64,000 bases of DNA from Curtobacterium sp. PhB115 (GTDB lineage Bacteria; Actinomycetota; Actinomycetes; Actinomycetales; Microbacteriaceae): NCBI RefSeq assembly GCF_003752025.1, contig NZ_RJKR01000006.1:531466-595465 (forward strand). Direction: 5' to 3'. The notes below the pieces were generated by a model. It ran no database searches and was not told the DNA's origin. It saw nothing but the letters and a program-made list of their open reading frames with translations. Within the stretch, counting starts at the first letter, position 1. Each line of letters opens with the position of its first letter. This document shows, one piece after another, positions 53,727-61,924 of this stretch. The position numbers and the translations under genes are program-made.

Positions 53727-55090
53727 CAGTGGCCTCCCGTCAGCGGCGCCATCAGCCGCGCGGCCAGACTCGGCCGCCCGGTCAGTGCTTCTTCGCGGTC
53801 GGCCAGGTCGGTCGCCACGAGGCCCGCGTTCGCCCCGAGGAACCGCAACGGCTCGGGCTCCCAGTCTGGCGACCGGTGGTTCACCCACGGCAGCGCGGTC
53901 AGCGGGGACGAGACCCCGCGGACGAGGTCGGCGAGCGTGCGCCCGGCCAGGTTCGTCGTCGACAACCCGTCACCGACGTAGCCGCCGGCGGTCCCGACGT
54001 GGCCGTCCCAGGTCACCGACGCGCACCAGTCCCGGGGCACCCCGAGCGGGCCGCCCCAGGTGTGGGTGATCGGGGCGTCCGAGACGACGGGGAACAGGTC
54101 GACGAGCGCCGAACGCAGGTGTGCGAACACCCGCGGGACCCGGTCGTACCCGGGCGTGATCGAGGACCCCCAGTGGTAGCGGGCTCCGCGTCCGCCGAAC
54201 GCGAGCCGGTCGTCCGCCGTGCGCTGCCCGTACACGAGCAGGTGTCGGTAGTCGGAGAAGGTCTGGCCGTGCTCGAGGCCGATCCGGTCCCATGCCGATG
54301 CGGGGAGCGGTGCGGTGGCGATCATCAGCGAGTACAGCGGCAGGATCCGCCGCTTCGTCTGCTCCAGTTGTGCGCCGTAGCCCTCGACGGCGATGACGAC
54401 GGCGCCGGCCGTGACGGTCCCGCGCGAGGTGACCACACGTCCGCGATCCCAGGACGAGGCGGGCGTGTGCTCCGCGATCCGGACGCCCCGTGCCTCCAGG
54501 GCGGCCGCCAGGCCACGCACCAGTGCTGCGGGCTGGACCCGCGCGCAGTCCGGGGTCCACGCGACGCCGGCCGAGCCGGCGGCGTCGCCGGGTCGTGCCT
54601 GGCGCCAGGTCATGTCGTCGCCCCACTCGGCTGACGATGCGACCTCGTCGTGGGCGGCGCGCTCCTGCACCGCGGAGCGTGCGTAGAGGACGGTGCCGCC
54701 CTTCACGTAGTCGCAGTCGACCTCGGCTTCGGACGCTGCGCGGCCGACCTCGTCGACGGTGTCGCGCATCGCTGCGCGGAGCGCGAGTGCCGCGTCGCGA
54801 CCGTGCTCCTCGGCGATCGACGCGGCTGACCGCGGGAACAGCGCCGAGCACCAGCCGCCGTTGCGACCGGAGGCGCCGAACCCGGCGATCTCGCGTTCCA
54901 GGACGACGATCTGGAGGCCCGGGTCGGCCTGGTGCAGGTACCAGGCGGTCCAGAGACCCGTCAGTCCACCGCCGACGATCGCGACGTCCGCGGTCGTGTC
55001 GCCGTCGAGCGGCGGCCGGGGCGTCAGGTCGTCGCGTCCGCTGGACGCGAGCTGGTCGAGCCAGAACGAGACGCCCCGGTAGCCGCTCAC
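53726..55090 (-). CDS. FAD-dependent oxidoreductase, DAO/PuuB family
   Basis: Deaminating oxidase of the DadA/PuuB type with 454 residues. VAIVGGGLTGLWTAWYLHQ is the FAD fold; GFGASGRNGGWCSALFPR is a hallmark of gamma-glutamylputrescine oxidase (PuuB/OrdL). C-terminal GTAGGYVGDGLSTTNLAGRTLADL follows. GTG start 2 bp after the aminotransferase stop. No gamma-glutamylputrescine synthetase (PuuA) is in the window, so the substrate may be putrescine itself or another amine. Confidence 0.85.
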   Translation of the reverse strand: MSGYRGVSFWLDQLASSGRDDLTPRPPLDGDTTADVAIVGGGLTGLWTAWYLHQADPGLQIVVLEREIAGFGASGRNGGWCSALFPRSAASIAEEHGRDAALALRAAMRDTVDEVGRAASEAEVDCDYVKGGTVLYARSAVQERAAHDEVASSAEWGDDMTWRQARPGDAAGSAGVAWTPDCARVQPAALVRGLAAALEARGVRIAEHTPASSWDRGRVVTSRGTVTAGAVVIAVEGYGAQLEQTKRRILPLYSLMIATAPLPASAWDRIGLEHGQTFSDYRHLLVYGQRTADDRLAFGGRGARYHWGSSITPGYDRVPRVFAHLRSALVDLFPVVSDAPITHTWGGPLGVPRDWCASVTWDGHVGTAGGYVGDGLSTTNLAGRTLADLVRGVSSPLTALPWVNHRSPDWEPEPLRFLGANAGLVATDLADREEALTGRPSLAARLMAPLTGGH

Positions 55091-55092
55091 GG

Positions 55093-56523
55093 TCAGATCT
55101 TCGTCCAGGCCTCGGACAGGACGCTCCGCAGGATCGACGTCATCTCGCGGAACTCCGGCTGCCCGATGGTCAGCGGCGGTGCGAGCTGCACCACGGGGTC
55201 GCCGCGGTCGTCGGCTCGGCAGTACAGCCCGGCGTCGAACAGCGCCTTCGACAGGAACCCACGGAGCAGTCGCTCGGATTCGTCGTCGTCGAAGGTCGTC
55301 TTGGTGGCCTTGTCCTTGACGAGCTCGATGCCGTAGAAGTAGCCGTCACCGCGGACGTCGCCGACGATGGGCAGGTCGAGCAGGGTGTCGAGCTCGGCCT
55401 TGAACAGCGGGGCGTTCTGCCGCACGTTCGCGAGCAGCCCCTCTTCCTCGAAGATGTCGAGGTTCTCCATGGCGACGGCCGCCGACACCGGGTGCCCGCC
55501 GAACGTGTAGCCGTGGTAGAAGGTCGTGTCGCCCTTGGAGAACGGCTCGAAGATGCGGTCGCTGATGATCGTCGCGCCGATCGGCGAGTACCCCGAGGTC
55601 ATCGCCTTGGCGCACGTGATCATGTCCGGTACGAAGTCGTAGGTGTCGCAGGCGAACATGGTGCCGATCCGGCCGAAGGCGCAGATGACCTCGTCGGAGA
55701 CCAGCAGCACGTCGTACTCGTCGCAGATCTCGCGGACCCGCTGGAAGTACCCGGGCGGCGGGGTGAAGCAGCCGCCGGAGTTCTGCACCGGCTCGAGGAA
55801 GACCGCGGCGACGGTGTCGGGGCCCTCGAACTCGATCATCTCGCGGATGCGCTCGGCCGCCCAGAAGCCGAACTGCTCCTCGGTGCCGCCCGGGAAGCCC
55901 ATCTCCTCGGCGCGGTAGTAGTTCGTGTTCGGCACCCGGAAGCCGCCGGGGGTGAGCGGCTCGAACATCTGCTTCATCGCCGGGATGCCCGTGATCGCCA
56001 GTGCTCCCTGCGGGGTGCCGTGGTAGGCCACCGCCCGCGAGATCACCTTGTGCTTCATCGGCTTGCCCTGGAGCTTCCAGTAGTACTTCGCGAGCTTGAA
56101 GGCGGTCTCGACCGCTTCACCGCCACCCGTCGAGTAGAAGACCTTGTTGAGGTCGCCGGGGGCGTGCTCGGCCAGGCGGTCGGCGAGCTCGATGGCCGCC
56201 GGGTGCGCGTAGGACCAGATCGGGAAGAAGCTCAGCGTCTCCGCCTGCTTCGCGGCCATCTCGGCCAGACGCTTCCGGCCGTGGCCGGCGGCGACGACGA
56301 ACAGGCCGGACAGCCCGTCGAAGTACTCCTTGCCGTGGCTGTCGTAGACGTGGTGTCCCTCGCCGCGGACCATGATCGGCACGTCGGCACCGGCCTGGTT
56401 CGCACCGTGTCGGGCGAAGTGCATCCACAGGTGGTCCCGGGACTTCCGCTGCAGGTCGGCGTCGTCGACCGGTGCGAACGGGTCGTAGGAGCCGAGCCGG
56501 GTGGGCTGTTCGGAGATGGTCAT
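55093..56523 (-). CDS. class III aminotransferase, putrescine aminotransferase-like (SpuC type)
   Basis: PLP aminotransferase of 476 residues resembling SpuC putrescine-pyruvate transaminases. Conserved parts are FDGLSGLFVVAAGHGRK, YSTGGGEAVETAFKLAKYYW, SRAVAYHGTPQGALAITG, LLVSDEVICAFGRIGTMF and the Schiff-base lysine in MITCAKAMTSGYSPIG. It would give 4-aminobutanal from putrescine. Its ATG overlaps the Lrp gene stop (ATGA), tying enzyme synthesis to its putative regulator. Confidence 0.88.
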   Translation of the reverse strand: MTISEQPTRLGSYDPFAPVDDADLQRKSRDHLWMHFARHGANQAGADVPIMVRGEGHHVYDSHGKEYFDGLSGLFVVAAGHGRKRLAEMAAKQAETLSFFPIWSYAHPAAIELADRLAEHAPGDLNKVFYSTGGGEAVETAFKLAKYYWKLQGKPMKHKVISRAVAYHGTPQGALAITGIPAMKQMFEPLTPGGFRVPNTNYYRAEEMGFPGGTEEQFGFWAAERIREMIEFEGPDTVAAVFLEPVQNSGGCFTPPPGYFQRVREICDEYDVLLVSDEVICAFGRIGTMFACDTYDFVPDMITCAKAMTSGYSPIGATIISDRIFEPFSKGDTTFYHGYTFGGHPVSAAVAMENLDIFEEEGLLANVRQNAPLFKAELDTLLDLPIVGDVRGDGYFYGIELVKDKATKTTFDDDESERLLRGFLSKALFDAGLYCRADDRGDPVVQLAPPLTIGQPEFREMTSILRSVLSEAWTKI

Positions 56524-56990
56524 CGCGTTCCCCAGTCGTAGAGCTGTTTGCGGAGTTGCAAGTAGACGAAGGTCTCGGTGCCGGCGACGCCCGGGATGGC
56601 CCGGATCGTGCCGTTGAGCAGTTCGATGAGGTCGTCGTCGTCCTCGCAGACGACCTCCACCATGAGGTCGAAGCTGCCGGCGGTCATGACGAGGTAGTCG
56701 ACCGCCGGCAGCTGTTCGAGGGCGTCGGCGACTGTTCGGGTGTCGCCGCTGACCCGGATGCCGATCATCGCCTGCCGGTGGAAGCCGAGCTGCATCGGGT
56801 CGGTGACCGCGACGATCTGCATGACGCCGGTCTCGGTGAGCTTCTGGACGCGCTGCCGGACCGCCGCCTCGCTGAGACCGACCGCCTTGCCGATCTCGCC
56901 GTACGGACGGCGGCCGTCCGCCTGGAGTTGTTCGATGATCCGTTTCGAGGTGTCGTCGATCGGTCCCGGACGTCGTGGTGCTGCCGCCAT
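56520..56990 (-). CDS. Lrp/AsnC-family transcriptional regulator
   Basis: Feast/famine regulator of 156 residues. The N-terminal helix-turn-helix (about 15-55: DDTSKRIIEQLQADGRRPYGEIGKAVGLSEAAVRQRVQKL) precedes the RAM ligand-binding domain (DYLVMTAGSFDLMVEVVCED). First gene of the leftward operon and divergent from the aldehyde dehydrogenase operon. Of the two in-frame ATGs, the one at 56990 is preferred for length; 57002 is possible. The intergenic palindromes are likely its operators, so it probably senses an amine or amino acid and controls both sides. Confidence 0.9.
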   Translation of the reverse strand: MAAAPRRPGPIDDTSKRIIEQLQADGRRPYGEIGKAVGLSEAAVRQRVQKLTETGVMQIVAVTDPMQLGFHRQAMIGIRVSGDTRTVADALEQLPAVDYLVMTAGSFDLMVEVVCEDDDDLIELLNGTIRAIPGVAGTETFVYLQLRKQLYDWGTR

Positions 56991-57034
56991 GCCGGACAGC
57001 ATGGCAGCGGGCGTTCCGCCACGCAAGGGAATCC

Positions 57035-57075
57035 GTTGTGAACAACGTGTTTCACGACGATTTCCGTTGTTACAA
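57035..57075. promoter_or_regulatory. candidate Lrp operators in the divergent region
   Basis: Perfect palindrome GTTGTGAACAAC (57035-57046) and TTGTTACAA (57067-57075) have centres about 30 bp apart, three helical turns. Both carry the TTGT...ACAA arms and lie between the lrp and aldehyde dehydrogenase starts. Confidence 0.6.
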
Positions 57076-57114
57076 GTCTTCCGCACTGCTGCAATCCGTG
57101 TCAGGATCACCGCC

Positions 57115-58587
57115 ATGCTGGACACGACGGAAACGGTGACCGCGACGCACGAGGTGCGCAACTTCGTCTGCGGAGCCTTCGTCGAGTCGGGCGCGGACAC
57201 CCGGTTCGACCTGATCGACCCGACCACCGAGCAGGTCTACGGCACTTCACCGGTCTCCACGGCCGCCGACGTCGACGCCGCCTTCACCGCCGCGAGCACC
57301 GCGTTCGAGACCTGGCGTCGCACCACCCCCGGGGAACGCCAGCTCGCGCTGTTCCGGATCGCCGACGCCATGGAGCAGCGGGCAGCGGAGTTCGCGGACC
57401 TCGAGTCGCTCGACACCGGCAAGCCCCGGGCCACCCTGGTCGAGGACGAGATCCTGCTCTCCGTCGACCAGATCCGCTTCTTCGCCGGAGCCGCGCGGAA
57501 CCTCGAGGGCCGGAGCGCCGGCGAGTACATGGCCGACCACACCTCGTTCGTCCGGCGCGAGCCGATCGGCGTCGTCGCCCAGGTCACCCCGTGGAACTAC
57601 CCGCTCAACATGGCGGTGTGGAAGTTCGCCCCGGCGCTCGCCGCGGGGAACACCACCGTCCTGAAGCCGAGCGACACCACGCCGCTGTCGACGTTGCTGC
57701 TCGCCGAGGTCGCCGCCGAGTTCCTGCCGCCGGGTGTCCTCAACGTCGTCGTCGGGGACCGCACCACCGGCGCCGCGATGATCGACCACCCCACCCCGCA
57801 GCTCGTGTCCATCACCGGGTCCGTCCGCGCCGGCATGGAGGTCGCCCGCGCCGCTGCCGGCGACCTGAAGCGCACCCACCTCGAGCTCGGCGGCAAGGCC
57901 CCCGTGATCGTGTTCGACGACGCGGACATCCCGTCGGCGGTGGCCGGGATCGTCGCCGCCGGGTTCTTCAACGCCGGGCAGGACTGCACCGCCGCCACCC
58001 GGCTGCTCGTGCAGGACGGCATCCACGACGAGTTCGTGGCGGCGCTCGCCGAGGAAGCCCGGTCGAACGCGACCACCGGCACGGCCGGGGCCACCGGCAC
58101 CGACACGGTCGGCCCGTACTTCGGCCCGGTCAACAACGCCAACCAGCTCGCCCACGTGCGGTCCTTCGTCGACACCTTGCCGAACCACGCCACCATCGCG
58201 CTCGGCGGAGCACGACAGGGCGACCGGGGCTACTTCCACCAGGCCACGATCGTCGCCGGGCTGCGCCAGGACGACCGCGCCGTGCAGCAGGAGGTCTTCG
58301 GCCCGGTGCAGACCGTGCAGCGCTTCTCGACCGAACAGCAAGCGCTCACGTGGGCGAACGGCGTCGAGTACGGACTCGCCAGCTCGGTGTGGACCACCGA
58401 CCACGCGCGGGCCATGCGCTTCGCCCGCGACCTCGACTTCGGGTGCGTGTGGATCAACACCCACATCCCGATCGTCGCCGAGATGCCGCACGGCGGCTTC
58501 AAGCACTCCGGCTACGGCAAGGACCTGTCCCAGTACGGGTTCGACGACTACACCCGCATCAAGCACGTCATGTCCTACATCGGCTGA
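57115..58587 (+). CDS. aminobutyraldehyde dehydrogenase-like aldehyde dehydrogenase
   Basis: Aldehyde dehydrogenase of 490 residues, most likely oxidising 4-aminobutanal to GABA (PatD/PuuC role). Catalytic glutamate in LELGGKAPVIVF and cysteine in GQDCTAATRL; PWNYPLNMAVWKFAPALAAGN contacts NAD; the C-terminal EMPHGGFKHSGYGKDLSQYG is typical of betaine/aminoaldehyde dehydrogenases. First gene of the ALDH-potA-potD-potB-potC run, with potA 24 bp downstream. The ATG at 57115 is chosen because the protein then starts at the normal place, although a strong ribosome-binding site is absent. Confidence 0.9.
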   Translation: MLDTTETVTATHEVRNFVCGAFVESGADTRFDLIDPTTEQVYGTSPVSTAADVDAAFTAASTAFETWRRTTPGERQLALFRIADAMEQRAAEFADLESLDTGKPRATLVEDEILLSVDQIRFFAGAARNLEGRSAGEYMADHTSFVRREPIGVVAQVTPWNYPLNMAVWKFAPALAAGNTTVLKPSDTTPLSTLLLAEVAAEFLPPGVLNVVVGDRTTGAAMIDHPTPQLVSITGSVRAGMEVARAAAGDLKRTHLELGGKAPVIVFDDADIPSAVAGIVAAGFFNAGQDCTAATRLLVQDGIHDEFVAALAEEARSNATTGTAGATGTDTVGPYFGPVNNANQLAHVRSFVDTLPNHATIALGGARQGDRGYFHQATIVAGLRQDDRAVQQEVFGPVQTVQRFSTEQQALTWANGVEYGLASSVWTTDHARAMRFARDLDFGCVWINTHIPIVAEMPHGGFKHSGYGKDLSQYGFDDYTRIKHVMSYIG

Positions 58588-58611
58588 AGCCGACCACCCC
58601 CTGGAGGCACC

Positions 58612-59799
58612 ATGGCAATGACCGGCACGTTCGCTGAATCGGGAGCCGATCTCCGGCTCGAACAGATCACCAAGTCGTTCCCCGGCCACACGGCGGTCGA
58701 CGCCCTGGACCTCACGGTGCCGGCCGGGTCGTTCTTCGCCCTGCTCGGGCCGTCCGGCTGCGGCAAGACCACGACGCTGCGGCTCGTCGCCGGGCTCGAG
58801 GAGCCGACGAGCGGCACGATCACCATCGGCGGCCGCGACGTGACCGAGACGAAGCCGTACCAGCGGCCCGTCAACACGGTGTTCCAGAACTACGCGCTGT
58901 TCCCGCACATGAGCGTGCTCGAGAACGTCGCCTTCGGGCTGAAGCGCCGCCGGATCCCGGACCCGATGACGAAGGCGCGCGAGGCCCTGCACCTGGTCGA
59001 GCTCGACGCCTCGGCCGACAAGCGCCCCGCTTCCCTGTCCGGCGGCATGCAGCAGCGTGTCGCCCTGGCCCGCGCGATCGTGAACCGGCCGGCGCTCCTG
59101 CTGCTCGACGAACCCCTCGGCGCGCTCGACCTGAAGCTCCGGCACCAGATGCAGCTCGAACTCAAGACGATCCAGGCCGAGGTCGGGCTCACCTTCCTGC
59201 ACGTCACGCACGACCAGGAAGAGGCGATGACGATGGCCGACACGGTCGCCGTGATGAACGGCGGCCGGATCGAGCAGATGGGCAGTCCCCAGGACCTCTA
59301 CGAGCTGCCCCGCACCGCCTTCGTCGCGAACTTCCTCGGGCAGTCGAACCTGCTCGAGGGCGAGGTCCGCGGCACCGAGGGCCCACTGCTCGTGGTCGCC
59401 ACCCCCGCCGGCACGATCGCCGTCCCCACCGACCGGGCCGTCGCCACCACGGGCCGTGTCGTCGTCGGTGTCCGCCCCGAGAAGCTCAAGATCCGCACCT
59501 CGGAGCCCACGCCCGAGGCCGGCCGGAACATCCTCGGCCCCGGCCGCGTGGTCGACGTCTCGTTCTCCGGCGTCAGCACCCAGTACCTCGTCGACGTCCC
59601 CGGCGCCGGCCGCGTCTCGGTCTTCGCGCAGAACTCGAAGGGTGGGCCGAGGATCCCGACCGGCACCGAGGTCTGGCTCACGTGGGGCGTCGACCACGGT
59701 TTCGGCCTGGAGGCGCACCCCGCGTCGGACGCGACCGTCACCACCCACGCCGCCACGGGCCTCCAGTCCGAACCCGCCACGGCAGGATCGCTCGCGTGA
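58612..59799 (+). CDS. potA: polyamine ABC transporter ATP-binding protein
   Basis: ATPase of the importer, 395 residues. Walker A GPSGCGKTT, signature LSGGMQQRVALARA, Walker B LLLLDEPLGALD and the switch histidine in HVTHDQEEAMTMAD are all intact. The C-terminal TOBE domain follows at about 290-370. GGAGG precedes the ATG. The GTG of potD overlaps its stop. The last roughly 30 codons contain two arms resembling the extragenic palindrome family (59704-59769), so the C-terminus may have been extended by such an element. Confidence 0.94.
   Translation: MAMTGTFAESGADLRLEQITKSFPGHTAVDALDLTVPAGSFFALLGPSGCGKTTTLRLVAGLEEPTSGTITIGGRDVTETKPYQRPVNTVFQNYALFPHMSVLENVAFGLKRRRIPDPMTKAREALHLVELDASADKRPASLSGGMQQRVALARAIVNRPALLLLDEPLGALDLKLRHQMQLELKTIQAEVGLTFLHVTHDQEEAMTMADTVAVMNGGRIEQMGSPQDLYELPRTAFVANFLGQSNLLEGEVRGTEGPLLVVATPAGTIAVPTDRAVATTGRVVVGVRPEKLKIRTSEPTPEAGRNILGPGRVVDVSFSGVSTQYLVDVPGAGRVSVFAQNSKGGPRIPTGTEVWLTWGVDHGFGLEAHPASDATVTTHAATGLQSEPATAGSLA
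59704..59769. repeat. extragenic-palindrome-like arms inside the potA 3' end
   Basis: GGCCTGGAGGCGCACC at the left and CGCCACGGGCCTCCAGTCCG at the right. The right arm matches 19 of 20 bases of the right side of the palindrome at 25678. Both arms are within the potA reading frame. Confidence 0.6.
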
Positions 59800-61016
59800 C
59801 CGGCGCGGGGCCCGGTCCGGACCTGCTGCGCGGACTGACGTCCGCCCGCGTCAGCCGACGCGGGTTCCTGGCCGGTGGCGGCGCCGCCGCCGTCGCAGCA
59901 CTCCTCGCGGGCTGCAGCATCAAGGGCTCGGCCGCGTCGATGGCCGAGAACGACGTCGACTGGGACGCGTTCTGGAAGGACGCGAAGCCGACCAAGGAGC
60001 TGAAGTTCGCGAACTGGCCGCTCTACATCGACTCCGACCACGGCAAGTCCGAGTCCCTCGCGTTGTTCAAGGAGAAGACCGGCATCGCCGTCGACTACCA
60101 GGCGGTGATCCAGGACAACGCGACGTTCTACGCGACCGTCTCGCCCATCCTCCGTGCGCAGGGAGCCACCGGCTACGACCTCGTCGTGATGACGAACGGG
60201 TACGAGCTCACCGAGATGATCAAGAACGGCTTCGTCTGCGAGCTCGACCACTCGCGGCTGCCGAACTTCGCCGCGAACGCGTCGGACTCGGTGAAGGACC
60301 CGAACTACGACCCGGACAACAAGCACTCCGTCGTCTGGCAGACCGGGTTCACCGGGCTCGCCTACAACCCGAAGTACACCGGCCGGAAGATCACGTCCTT
60401 CAAGGACCTGCTCGACCCGGAGTTCGCCGGGCGCATCGGGTTGATGAGCGACAACACCGAACTCGGCTCACTCGCCCTGCTCGCGCTCGGCATCGCCCCC
60501 GAGACCTCGACCCCCGCGGACTGGCGGAAGGCCCAGGCCTGGCTCCGTGACCTGCGACCGAGCGTCACCGGGTTCTACGACCAGAGCTACATCAACCGCC
60601 TGGAGAACGGCGACACCTGGATCACCCAGGCGTGGTCGGGCGACGTGTTCCAGGCGCAACAGTCCGGGTTCCCCGACCTCGAGTTCGTCACGCCGGAAGA
60701 GGGACAGATGACCTGGCACGACAACATGCTCATCCCGCGCCAAGCCTCCAACCCCGTGTCGGCGCTGGAGTGGATGAACTTCTACTACACGCCGAAGACC
60801 GCCGGGATCGTCGAGGACTGGGTCAACTACGTCTGTCCGGTGCCCGCCGCCGAGGACTACGTGCGCGACGAGCTCGACGACGCGACGGTGGCGGACAGCC
60901 CGCTGGTGTTCCCCGACGCGTCCGTGCTCGAGAAGTCGCACGAGTTCCGGGTGTTCAAGAACTACGACGAGTACTCGGAGTGGAACGGCATCTTCAACGC
61001 GGTGGTGCAGTCGTGA
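59796..61016 (+). CDS. potD: polyamine ABC transporter substrate-binding lipoprotein
   Basis: Extracellular solute-binding protein of 406 residues. The signal shows a twin-arginine motif SRRGFLAGGGAA and a lipobox LLAGC, so it is probably exported folded through Tat and then lipidated. LKFANWPLYIDSD starts the mature fold, as in PotD/PotF. Internal features such as DLVVMTNGYELTEMI and WSGDVFQAQ line the polyamine site in relatives. GTG start coupled to potA, and the stop coupled to potB (GTGA). Confidence 0.92.
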   Translation: MTGAGPGPDLLRGLTSARVSRRGFLAGGGAAAVAALLAGCSIKGSAASMAENDVDWDAFWKDAKPTKELKFANWPLYIDSDHGKSESLALFKEKTGIAVDYQAVIQDNATFYATVSPILRAQGATGYDLVVMTNGYELTEMIKNGFVCELDHSRLPNFAANASDSVKDPNYDPDNKHSVVWQTGFTGLAYNPKYTGRKITSFKDLLDPEFAGRIGLMSDNTELGSLALLALGIAPETSTPADWRKAQAWLRDLRPSVTGFYDQSYINRLENGDTWITQAWSGDVFQAQQSGFPDLEFVTPEEGQMTWHDNMLIPRQASNPVSALEWMNFYYTPKTAGIVEDWVNYVCPVPAAEDYVRDELDDATVADSPLVFPDASVLEKSHEFRVFKNYDEYSEWNGIFNAVVQS

Positions 61017-61924
61017 CCGCGCTGTCGGTCGGGGCTCCGCCCGATGTCCCGGTCCGCCGCGGGCGTCGTCGCAGCACGCCGTTCCTGCTCGCCCTGGTCG
61101 GGACCGCGTACCTCTGCGTGTTCTTCGTCATCCCGCTGCTGTCCGGGCTCATCGTCTCGCTCATGTCCGGCAACCCGGACGACGGCTACACCTTCACCTG
61201 GAACTGGGGGATCTACGCGTCGCTGTTCGTCGACCCGCAGGTGCCGTACCTGACGTTCCTGCTCCGGTCGCTCTGGTACGGCGCCGCTGCGACGGTCGTG
61301 ACCATCATCGTCGGTTACCCGGTCGCGTACTTCATCGCGTTCCGGGTGTCGCCGCGGTGGAAGAACCCGCTGCTCATGCTCGTGTTCGTGAGCTTCCTGG
61401 TGTCGTTCATCATCCGCACCGACATGTGGGCGTTCGTGCTCGCGTCGCAGGGGCCGGTCGTCACGACGCTGCAGGCGCTCGGCCTGGCCGGCAAGGACTT
61501 CCACATCCTCGGCACCGGGGGTGCGGTGATCTTCGGCGACGCGTACAACGACCTCGCCTTCATGGTCCTGCCGATCTACGCCGCACTCGAACGCATCGAT
61601 CCCCGGCTCGGCGAGGCGGCCAACGACCTGTACGCCGGCAAGTTCCGCGCGTTCTGGCACACCACGCTGCCGTTGTCCCGCTCCGGCATCTTCGCCGGGG
61701 TGCTGCTCGTCTTCATCGACTGCGTGGGGGACCCGGTGAACTCGGCGCTCCTCGGCGGGACGAACACCTACACGATCGGGCAGGCGATCCAGGACGCCTA
61801 CTCCGGGAACCAGCAGTACAACGTCGCCGCTGCGCTGTCGACCGTGCTCATGGTCGTGCTCGGCATCATCCTGTTCATCTACGCCCGCGTCTCCGGCACC
61901 GACGACCTCGAGGACCTCGTATGA
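61013..61924 (+). CDS. potB: polyamine ABC transporter permease
   Basis: Inner-membrane permease of 303 residues with six or so helices. The first helix is LALVGTAYLCVFFVIPLLSGLIVSL. The EAA loop that docks to PotA reads LGEAANDLYAGKFRAFWHTTLPLSRSG. SFIIRTDMWAFVL is typical of PotB/PotH. GTG start overlaps the potD stop, and its own stop overlaps the potC ATG, so the four transporter genes are one translational unit. Confidence 0.93.
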   Translation: MTALSVGAPPDVPVRRGRRRSTPFLLALVGTAYLCVFFVIPLLSGLIVSLMSGNPDDGYTFTWNWGIYASLFVDPQVPYLTFLLRSLWYGAAATVVTIIVGYPVAYFIAFRVSPRWKNPLLMLVFVSFLVSFIIRTDMWAFVLASQGPVVTTLQALGLAGKDFHILGTGGAVIFGDAYNDLAFMVLPIYAALERIDPRLGEAANDLYAGKFRAFWHTTLPLSRSGIFAGVLLVFIDCVGDPVNSALLGGTNTYTIGQAIQDAYSGNQQYNVAAALSTVLMVVLGIILFIYARVSGTDDLEDLV

